A stretch of DNA of 64,000 bases, from NCBI RefSeq assembly GCF_964204645.1, contig NC_134029.1, forward strand, positions 2,551,001 through 2,615,000, written 5' to 3'. The position numbers and the translations under genes are program-made. The number at the start of each line of letters is the position of its first letter. The first letter of the stretch is position 1. The notes under the pieces are model-generated. The model did not search any database. It was not told where the DNA came from and saw only the letters and a program-made list of their open reading frames with translations. This DNA is from Tubulanus polymorphus (lineage: Eukaryota > Nemertea > Palaeonemertea > Tubulaniformes > Tubulanidae). This document shows positions 28,601 through 40,700 of the stretch, one piece after another.

Positions 28601-31600
28601 AGAGGCTCATCAAGACGCCTAGGATTAAAGATCAATCAGACTAAGCTCATCTTGGTTCTATCTAACAACTTAAGACTAGTCTAAGCTATTTTGTTTCTGT
28701 AGCCAATCTTACAGCTTTGATTACTTTTGGTTTTGAGTCAAAACTATGGAATTTGTTTCTGGTTTATGAAAATGTGAAATATTTCACAGAGTTTGTATTC
28801 TTATTTTTAAGGTGACTGCTATAGATGCAGATATAGGACTGAATGCTGAAGTGTTGTATAAGTTAGACCTATCAGCAGCTCGAGCTCTTAAAGATAAAAT
28901 AGCGATCAATGATTTTACCGGAGAACTTCACCTGACAGCTCCACTAGAACAATCTGACGAGAATGCTGAATATACAATCACTGTTATCGCCGAAGATAAA
29001 GGTTTGAATTCTACTGGATCCACTGTGGAACTGGACTCTGAAGTGTAAATTTACTACGTAATCTATCTGAGAAGTGGTTAACTTGTAAAATTTCCCGTCC
29101 ATTATTTCAGGTTTCCCCAGAAGACAATCGAAGGCTACAGTTCCTCTGAGAGTAATCAATAGAGGAACTCCGCTGTTCGATGAACAGTTCTACACAGCAA
29201 CGCTCAGAGAAAACAGCCCTCTTCATTCAGCTATCATACAGATTGAGGCGAAAAGTCCGAACAATAAAAAACTCATTTACTCTATTTCGAAAGGAGACAT
29301 TTACAACGAGTTCAATGTTGATTTTGATACAGGTAGGTTGCTGTCTCATCTGTTTATATGATAATGATTTAAGTAAAACTTCCAATCCCAACTGATAGCT
29401 TATACGCAACAGTCAAATGTATGTATGATGCTTATGTTGGATCTGAACTCAGTTACACAGTCATATGTTCAGATTTTCCTCAACTCAACTCATTACTGTT
29501 GAATTGGTTCCTGTGGTCCTGAGATCAGTGACATTCTAGACATTCTTTTGACTGACGCTATCTCTAATTAGTGCTGTGCTTAACGACTGTTTTAACGAGT
29601 GGGCCAGGTGTATTGGGTTCACATTTTGCTTGCTTCGTAACGAAAACAAATTCTCCATCGTTTCGGATGAGATTTCGAATGATGATGATTAGTTGGTGTT
29701 AGAAGAGCACAGCATGAGTTTGACCCTGTTTTGTTTTGTGTGCGTGCAGCTTCTTAGAGATAGATTTTACAATTTGCCTGAAATGAACGAGTCTTGTTTA
29801 GTACATCGTAGATTAATTCTAAGGAACAAATGATACTATTTCATCGTATAAATCAAACCCATTAAAAGCATGTTTAAGTAAAGCACGATCCTAAAATCAA
29901 ATTCTACATATGTAGAGTAATAACTGGAAGATTTACCGATTCTATGAATGTCTCTGTTGTTGTATGTTTTAAACTAATGAAATGAACATTGTTTATGTTT
30001 TCACTTGTCACAGATATGACTAAATTTGGCCCCTGTGAGTATACCATGTCATCATGGTTCAATTCATCATCGCAATCAATTTCATCATCGTTTATTTCTA
30101 ATCGTTCACAGCATTTTGTTTTTATGCTTCTCTTTCCTACAACGTATTTGATTATCTTCGTCATGTTTTTGATTGGCACCGGACTCGGCTATTATTACTT
30201 GCTACTTAAGCATTTCAGGGCTGGTTCCAGAGTCTTTACTTCAAAGATCATTCATTTAGATCTCATGTTAACTGTGGAACTGGTCTCTGATTGACTTGTA
30301 AATATCTGAATACTGGAACTTGTAAATTGGTTCATTTTAAAGAGTCATGTTCTAGGTACTGGTCGCATGAGGTTAAAGATCTACCTGAACGTGTTAGATT
30401 CTATATTTATTGAAATGCCATTGGCATCATTTGAAGGAAATTGATTTATATGAATTTCAGCATGTTTTATGTATTCATCATCTTCAATAATATTCTTCAA
30501 ACAATAAATACTCTGGTTTGAAACACGTAAAACTAGTCTGTGCTTCAACTCTGTACCTCATAATACCAGATATAAAACTATGATATAATTTACTAAAGAG
30601 TTCTGTTTACAAGCGCTTGTTTGATGATCTACGCTTCCAGGCACATACATCATCTAACAACCACGCTGTCAACATTCATCATATTACGCTTTCTAACCCT
30701 CCTCATTGGATTTAAGGGATGCAATCAGCACTTAAATCATTAATTTTCTTTAATTTCTCATGTCATTTTCGATTTATTTCTTTATTAAAAATGTGATTAA
30801 GTACCTAATTTGGTAAATTTGTCGTAAGTTCAAACTTGTATTTTATAAATTTTTCATCATTCATTCATCTACATGTCATGTTGTTCACTTTCAGTTGAAA
30901 TGTTTATTTTTTTCTTCAATTTTCTTGTGGTTTTTTGCTTTAAATCTCTCTCGATGAATCAAAATTAACCCTTTCCAGTCTCAACAATTTACTTGGATGC
31001 TTCTGATTTGATTTTAGTTTGACCGAAATTATGTGGCTATGAGATAGATTCCGATCTCCTGATTGCTGTTCAGCTGGAAAGGGTTAAACCTGTCAATCAT
31101 CCATATTTTACATTAACGATTATTTCACTATGTTTAGGTGCCTTAACTGTCGCCGATAGATTGGATTATGAGTTGAAGAATTCATATGAACTGATGCTTC
31201 GAGCCACTGATACGTTGACCGGTGCCTACGCAGAGGTGCCTGTTCTAGTTAAACTTGAGGTAAGAAAACAATACAATATCATCTGTGTATCATTAGCTTC
31301 ATTCTCCAAGTAACCAGTAGGATACATCCTCCCCCAGCTGGGATTCGAACCTGATGGCTATACAAACTATAAATGACTCATCAATGAATATAATGTTTGT
31401 TGCAGGATGTAAATGATAATATCCCGTCGTTCCTGAGTCAGCACTATTCGACTACTGTATCTGAAGCGGTTGCGATTGGTACGTCGATACTGACGGTATC
31501 GGCGCAAGATCACGATTCCGGACAGAACGCCGTTATTCACTATAAACTAAGGGAATCACTGGTAACGAATCACCATGAGTATTTCACGATCGACGCTCGT

Positions 31601-33035
31601 ACGGGCGTCATACGCACGAAACTGCTCCTCGATCGCGAAGAATTCGATCAGATGAGATTTGAAGTGGAAGCCGCCGATCGCAGTTTATCGTCGACGGTGC
31701 ACGTGAATGTCATTATCACCGATCTGAACGATAACGCGCCGCAGTTTGATAACCCGTCGTATGAGTGCGCGATCAGCGACGACGCCAAACGAGGACAGTT
31801 CGTTACGATGGTTACCGCGTCTGACGCCGATTCCAACGATAACGGGAATCTAAGATTCTCTATCGTCGACGGCAACGAACAGCAGACGTTTTTCATCGAT
31901 GAGAAGCTCGGTATCGTTTCTCTCTCTCAGTTACGAATCCCGGATTTAGACGCCGCGTATTTACTGAATGTTTCCGTCACGGATGGAGTTTTTACTAATT
32001 TCGCTACGATTCGTATCATGGTTCAATCGTCCAATCACTACGCGCCCGTATTCACCGAGACTGTTTATAAAATGGCTGTAAACGAAAGTCTAGCGGAAGG
32101 TAGTCGGATTATGACGGTATCGGCGGTGGATCGCGATACCGGTAGATACGGTATCGTCGCTTATAGTATCGTTAGTGATGAGTTAAAACAGTTCTTCAGA
32201 ATAGATTCACGTTCAGGTACGTGTGTCATGCTGTTCTCAGCAACTGAAAAGTTCGCGACAAAAGTCGTCGTTGTCAAAATTCAAGTACAGCCGATGCAAA
32301 AACTATGTTCAGAATATTGGTAGAAAAATTGCTAGTAATTTGAATTACAGCTGATTGAAGTTGATGATTTTTTGTTCCAGGTATTATTTATTTACACAAG
32401 AGATTAGATTATGAGGTGAAGACGTCGTTTGATATTCCGATTATGGCGATTGATGTTGGAGGCAGATCTGGTTTTACGACTTTGATGCTGAAAGTTCTCG
32501 ATGTAAATGATAATTCTCCGAAATTCCTGTTATCTCAATATAGAGCTAATGTACGCGGTACCGCACACCCGGATACAATGGTTGCACACGTAAGTCTATT
32601 TACCCTTGTTATCCAGTCGTGATTTTTGTGTTTGAATTATTCGAATACTGTATGTATTTCAGATAAGAGCTACTGATGCTGATAGTGGCGATAACGCCGT
32701 GCTTGAATATTCCATTCACGATGAGAATTCAACGGTCGTATCAACTCTGTTCTCCGTGGAAGATTTTACGGGAATCATTCGAGTTCAGAGTTACCTCAAT
32801 CAATCGGGTAAAAACAACCACAGTTTGACACTGATTCACAGTCCAGTTGCACGGTCATGACTGGACTGATGGGTTATAGAAAACATAATCATATAGAAAA
32901 CATAATCAACTCAAGACCAGTCTAAGCTCATTTTGGTTTTATGACTAATCTAACAACTTAAGACCAGTCTAAGCGCATTTTGGTTCTGATGTAATATCTA
33001 AGCCTTGGCTGTGCAACTGAGTCCAGATGAAGATA

Positions 33036-33073
<38 letters not shown>

Positions 33074-36000
33074 GATCTTGAAACAACTTCATTTTTACTC
33101 TGAAATTAATTGTTATCTATTTCAGAAGGAAAAACTTTCCATTTTTTCATACGAGTTTCCGATAAAGGAAGTCCTAAACTTGAAAACGTCGTCCCCGTTG
33201 AAATCTACGTGATCCCGCGCAACATTTCACCGCCGTTCTTCGAGCAGAGTTCGTACATCTATTTCATTCCGGAGAACACGGCGGTCGGCAGCGTCGTCAC
33301 GACGATCAGATCTATATCATCGAACGCTACGGTAACGTACAGCATCGTCGCCGGCAGCAACGCGATGACGAATAAACCGCCGAGATTCGATATCAATCAA
33401 CGCGGGAAGGTTTCGCTGATCGAACCGATCGATTACGAGGACGTACAGAAATACACGCTGACCTTGAAGGTAACGCAGAATACTTTACCCCCGCTAGTCG
33501 ATTATACGCTCTTAACGATTGAAGTGATGGATTTGAACGATAACACGCCCGAGTTCGAATCTAATCCGTATAAAGCTTCGTTAGTTGAGAATTCGATCGT
33601 CGGTAAACAGGTCGTACAGGTTCGAGCTCACGATTTAGATTCCGGTGATAATTCGCGTATAACGTATCAGTTTGTTGAGAGTAGTTCGAACGTAGCGAAT
33701 GTATTCGCGATCGATCCCGAAACCGGATGGATCGTTACGTTAGTCGAGGTCGATAGAGAACGAATGGAGAAATTCGAGTTTCAGGTTCGCGCCGTCGACG
33801 CCGGTTCATCTCGCAGAACCGGTCTAACGACCGTTCGGATCGACGTCATGGATCTGAACGACGAGCCTCCCGTGTTCCGCGTTCAGAAATACCGCGGAGC
33901 CGTCAACGAGGACGCGCTTCCCGGTACCGTCATCGTTACCGTAGCGACGACCGATCGCGACCTCGGGCAGAACGCGAAGGTCAGTTATTATATCTCGCGC
34001 GGCGACGCGCTCGGGCAGTTCGACGTGCGGCAGACGGGTGAAATATACGTGCGTAAAATACTGGATCGAGAACGGAAAGCGTCGTATGATCTGACGATCG
34101 TAGCTTCAGACGGAAGTTTCATTACTACGACACAAGTCATCATTTCAATCCTGGACGCCAATGATAACGATCCTGTCTGTTCACAGGTTAGTTACATCTT
34201 CCACACCTGATTACCGCTACTAGTTGAGATTTGAGACAAGTTGTGGAGGAGTTTTGTTTACCTGGTGACTCAGTACCGGTAATCATGAAGACAGTACTTT
34301 GAAGGTTAACTAGATTTTATCAAAAGTACGAAAGGTTTCTTATCCTCTATCTTTCGTACTTCAAATAAAGTCTAGTTAACCTTCGAAGTGATGTCTGCGT
34401 TGTCTTTTAGGGGCACGATTACTTCCAAAGTTATCAAAAATAATCTCAAAATCGGAATGATTTCTAGTTTATCATCAATGAAACCACAATTTTCAATGTA
34501 AAAATACTGTCATTTTTGCTGATAACTACTACAAAGGGAGACACAAAGGTAGTCGAGTTAATGTCTTCTATTCATCTCTAGTGATTGTTTATTTCTTAGT
34601 TCCTATAGATTAGAGGAACACAATCATTGATGATCTAAAATGAGATTAATCTGTAAATCTACACATTGTAGAATAGCCTGCACATATGTGAGATTAGAGA
34701 ATACATAAGAATTGATATTAAATCAAAACCCGCTGTTAAAAAAGATCGAAATCAAAATTTATTGATTAAATCCAGAATTAAAAGACGCGTTGTTTCGTAC
34801 TGTACGTAGAGACATTCAACGAGGAATGAATTTCATTTTCAAATTTGTACATAGCGGGTTTTGATACTTATGTTATGCATTCTTCATGTAGCGCGAAAAA
34901 GTACCGTAGATTAGAAAACTCTTCATTTTTCTTGCCGTCACCCTGACATATATTCCTATATTTCTATGTTATCAAAGATTCCCGATTGAATCGTGATTCT
35001 CCTATTCTACGTTTCAGTCGATGTATCAAGTGATTAAACCCGAGGATATTCCGGTCGGTTCATTCATCGCGAGCGTGCAGGCATCGGACCGCGATGAACC
35101 GGGAACTCGTCACAGTCGTATTCGATACAGCGTCACCGGCAAACAGAATGATCATTTCAACATGCACACGCACACGGGAATCCTCACCACGATGACAGCT
35201 CTCGATCGCGAGACTATCTCTGAATATCACCTGATCGTAAAAGCGGCAGACGGAGGCGGAAGATTTTGTACGGCCGATATTTTTATTTCGCTCAGCGACG
35301 TCAACGACAACGCGCCGAGATTCCTGAAGAATCAGTACACGGTCGCGGTCGCCGAGAACTCGCAGGTTAATACGTTACTGACGCGAGTTTCTGCGGAGGA
35401 CGCCGATATCGGGATCAATCGTAAAGTGAAATACAGCATCACGGGGAAAGATTCGCAGCATTTCGCGATTGATTCGCAGAGCGGAATTGTCAGCGTGCTC
35501 AGACAACTCGACAGAGAACAACAACCTAAATATAACCTCACTTTATTAGCTTATGATCAGGTACATATATTCTGTTCAGTGTATTGTTCAATTTTGAATC
35601 ATATGAAAAAATTTGTCAGTTTCAAAGTTTCAAAGCAGAGATATCAGAGAAATATCTTGTTATATATGAGTTCTCTGAATCCAGGTGGTTTCATGAAAAA
35701 ATTGAAACTTGTTTTCAGTGAGTAAGCTACGAGCCAAATCTTAACTCAGAACTGGAAGATCTTAGATCTTTGATCACGATATTTACACTGATTGCTGTTT
35801 TTGTAGGGTACCCCTCGACGAACCGGTAGCACTACCCTAGCAGTCGTTCTATTAGATGTTAATGATAATCCGCCGATGTTTGAATTGAGCACCTATGTAG
35901 AAACAGTCAGCGAAGGAACGGCTCCGGGTTTGAATATTCTAACCGTTCACGCGACCAGTAAAGATCTCGGTGAAAACGCTGATATATCATACAGCATCGC

Positions 36001-37732
36001 TGGAGGCAATGAACAGATGAAATTCGCAGTTGATGCAAAAACAGGTGATTATTCAAACTTTATGTGTGATATATCACTAACCTTTGATATATTATATATG
36101 ATTACACTTCAGCTATAAATATCACTGATGTTATTGATATTGTGTGTTCTAGGAGAGATATCAGTGATAGGAGATCTCGATTATGAAGTGAATAAGGAAT
36201 ATTTTTTGACGATAGAAGCTACGGATAAAGGCAGCCCTCCGCTGACTAACAGCGCGCGTATAAACATCAACATCTCCGACATCAACGACAATTCACCGAT
36301 ATTTACGCAGAAAATATACGAGATAAACGTGAAAGAAAACGTTAACATCGGAGAGAGAATAATCCAGGTTCGCGCTGACTTCATCTTATCTGATACAAGG
36401 TTGATTCGAAGTAGAAATTAAATTTGAATTGATCGTTTCAGGTGGAAGCGTCAGATGCTGACAGTCCATTGTATTCTAAAGTGACGTATCGGTTGAAGAA
36501 TAAAACTGTACCATTTTTAATCGATAGTGACACCGGTTATATCAGTTTATCTGCTACACTAAACAGAGAACAGGTAACCATCTATCCATTTCAGGATTCA
36601 GTTCCAGAGATAAAACATCGGAATTGAACTGATCTTAACTCAAAAAAGTCAAAATCATTTCATTACTGGGTGTTTATTTCTTGTTACACGGTTGCAACTG
36701 GGTGTTTCTAATGATTAATGTGTTGTTTGTATTTATAGATTGATAGTTATAAGATGACAGTAATAGCTGAGGATAGCGGTAAACCGGCTCTGATGACCGA
36801 GGCAACTGTATCAATTACTGTACTCGATGTTAATGATAATCCTCCAGTATTTCACATGGAGAACTACACCGCTATTGTACAGGTATGAATGGACCATTTT
36901 ACTAATTCATTTAATTCATTAAAATTCCAGTCATAACCCTTTTCATCAATGGCTTCAGTGTAGAGGATAATTACCCGAATTCTATACAACATGAAATATT
37001 CAAAGTATTTTAATATGGATTCCTTTCTGACTTGATAAGATGCTCTTGGTAAAAACTTCAAATTGAACTTATATTGAAATGTGATTCTTTTTCTACGTCT
37101 GTCTTTGTGATCCATTTGTCTCTTATAAATTGATTTGTCTCTTGTTTGTCCAAAATTTGTCTCTGTCATTTTGTCTTTATATCATACTATTGTTGATAAT
37201 TTCTTGCAAAGAACCCTTATTTTAAAAGGACCCTTCAATACGTATATTATATCGCGTGTTTTTGATCATGCTACAACCTCTTACCATTCCCTCCCTTTCA
37301 TACATTTATATATATTTATATATATCATATAGTGTTACATTTTCTATAAGTTATTTGCATATGAGGTTTGTTTTAAGACTGTTCTGGTGGGATACATAGC
37401 AAGAATCAAACTGCTTGAAGCTTTCTCCTTACCTTGAGATGAAAACTTGATTTTGTATTTGATCTATAGAATAGGGAAAGCTATAGCTTTTTTCGACAAC
37501 AATCTGTACACAGTTTGATTGCTATTCGGGATCCAGCTCCACACTTTGAGATAGAATTAGTTCATTTTCTCAGACCTGTCGAAACCAAGTCCAGATAACT
37601 ATGTACAGATTGTGAAGTTTTTAAAACGCGTTATTTTTTAAGTTATTTTGTATTATTCGAATTTTGAATTGACGATGAATCGAAAATTTGATTCACTATT
37701 ATTATTAACACTACCTATAATACGTAATAATA

Positions 37733-37767
<35 letters not shown>

Positions 37768-40700
37768 GCTGCATTGTGCTATAAAGGTGAATGACGCTGG
37801 TGAAAGCAGACGACCTATTTTCTTCGTAAGTGAAAGAATCGACCGTTTTAGCGTCGGTTATAACATCTAAAGCATGTTGTGTTTTTATTTCATTTTAGTT
37901 TATATTTATTTTATTACGAAGCTTTTAAATCGGAATTTTTTTCAATTATTCTATTCTACCTCCTCTTAACGCCTTACTACGCCTCTCGGTGATAGAACTG
38001 CCTCCTTCCTGCATATACCTCCAATCAAAATCCTGCAAATTCCTCTGGAAAGAAATTATGCATTTTTGAGCGATTTTACTAGTGATTCATGCATGAGGCA
38101 TGATAGTAGTATCTCATAGACACAGATCGTGCAGAAAATGAAAATGAATTTTAGTTAGAGAGTTCAGGTTACCACAAATCCATAAAAGCTAAAACAATAT
38201 GTCTGATTTTCTGATTAATATAAACAGTTAATTAACACGAATGTTTTGGGGAAAATATCCCCTCATCGGGTGAAATATATACGAATCCAATGAATGAAAA
38301 TACAGTTCTATTTCCCCGATGAGTCGATGATGATCTCAAAAACATTTGTCCTAGTAAACTGTTTACACTCATTAGGAGATAAAACTGATATTGCAATCGC
38401 TGAAATGGATTTTCAGAATGAATATATGTTTATATATGTGATGATGCTATGTTGCATGTAGTTATGTTCGAGTCGCTTCGCTTTCTGTCTTGTATTTCAC
38501 CACGTCAAGTTTTACTCAGTCGAGTTTCACGGCTTTAGTCTCGGACTCTGCTGCGCTCTCAGGATCACGTGTATATTTAGGTGTGGTAATAATATGCGAA
38601 ATAGTGAATGTTTTTCAGTACCGTACGTGTTTGTAATTATTGATATCTGAAACAGTTCATTTATACCCAGTACTCGTCCGTGATAGCAACTAAAACATTA
38701 ATACATCACTGTCGCATTTCAACTTTTCAAATTAATTCATGACTTCAGTTACAACAGGGGCTCGTGGCATTAGATAGAGGAAGTATCAGTTCATACATGT
38801 GACTAGTTGCCATTGTGTATAAATCATAAGACTATTCTTAGGTAGTTAGATTGGCTTAAGAAACCGGATGGGCTTAGACTGATCTTAAACCGAAGACTCA
38901 TCTGTGCAACTGTCTCTGTGACCAATCGCACAAAAGTTTTAATTGTCATTGATTACGGTTATGAACTGGTTAACTTGAACCCACATTTTGAGCAACTGCA
39001 GCCCTAAGGATTCTAGAGACCTCATCTATCTGACACTATGAGTTCCTGTGATCTTTACAAATTATTCACATTTTACAATAAAAAGTAATAAAAAATGACA
39101 AATAAAAATGAAAAATACTTCAACGATTAAAGACTGACACTTCATATGAATCAATCACACTGAGAAATTACAGAATTTTTACTGAGTGAAAAACTGAAAT
39201 ATTTTAAGTGTTGTAAGATTGATGTGATTGTAATTTTAGGAGCGTTCTGATGTCGGGACGAGTGTCGCCAAGTTGATTTTAACAGACGACGATCTACCGC
39301 CGAATGGTGAACCGTTCTCGTACGAGATCATCCGAGGAAATACCGACAATAAATTCCACATCACGCGTACGGGCGTGCTGACGACGACTGCTCGATTCGA
39401 ACGTAAACTCACCGCTAAATACTTGCTGGTAATCCGCGCGTTCGACAGCGGAACGCCTCCTCTTTACGCCGACGCTACGTTAGTCGTCAGAATCATCGAA
39501 GAGAGTTCGTTCCCTCCGTCTGTGAAACCTCTCAACCTCAGCGTTAACGCGTATTTGGGTAAATTCGCCGGTGGTCGAATCGGTCGCGTTGAAGCTCGTG
39601 ATCCGGATAAATACGACAAACTCGTTTACGGGCTGATCTCCGAGGAAAAACGCGATTTGTTCTCGATCGATGAAATCGAAGGCGTGATCTCGGCGGATAA
39701 AGGTCTCGACGCCGGTAATTATAGTTTGAACGTCAGCGTTTCCGACGGGAAGTTCACGGTTTATACGCACGTTAGAGTCGGAGTGAACGCGATCTCGGAA
39801 TCGATGGTCGATAACGCGGTCTCCGTCAGACTCGGCGACGTTTCTCCCGACGAATTCCTCTCGAAATACAGCCGCAAATTCAAACAATCTTTGACAGCGA
39901 TTCTCGGCGTCAGCGAAGTTTATATCATCAGTATTCAACCGCTATCGAAGCAGACGCGACACAGACGGAAAAGAGTCGTCGACGACGACATCGAAATACT
40001 CGTCGCCGCAAAAAAATCCAACGATAATTTCGTCAAGAAAAACACGCTGAAACGACGAATCAGTCAAAACTTGGACGAGATCGAAAAATCAGTCGGAATC
40101 AAGGTTAAAAAAGTAACGAGTACGGCTTGTAAAGAGGATTCGTGCATTGAAGGGAAATGTTTGAGTTTAATCGAGTTCAATGATGAAGATGTTTTCACTA
40201 TCATCACGAAGAACGACACTTTTTCTTCTCCCAGATATAAAGTGACGCAAACATGTGAATGCAAGGAACATTTCGGAGGTAAGAATATCGCCGAACTACT
40301 AAGGAAAGAGAGACCCACAAAAATTAAGTCTTGACTCAGTACTATAACATGTAAAGCATGTTGACTCACTATGAGCCGTTTTCAAAATTGAATTATTCCT
40401 AAATTAAAAATAGATTTGCGGCAATTTAAGCTACAAACAACTGCTTTTGTGCCGATGACATATTCATTATTATTTTCTATTTTGAACAGGAGAGAAATGT
40501 GATATCGCTCTGAACGACTGCTCGAAGAACCCGTGTAATAGTTACAAGACGTGTGTCGCCGATAAAGAGCACGGATATTTCTGCATTTGTCCCGAGGGGA
40601 AAACCGGTGAGAAATGTGATGGAAACGACTCGAAAGAGAATTGTGTAGAACCTGAATGTATCAAAAAACCAGGTAGATTGAATAACTTACCGGTCGCTAT

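Larger units (their letters stand above)
34187..35017. other. FAT-like intron with two fold-back elements
   Basis: Contains the inverted repeats at 34,299-34,387 and 34,723-34,864 (separate entries). The first codons past the donor stay open (to 34,210) but are not cadherin-like. Confidence 0.7.
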
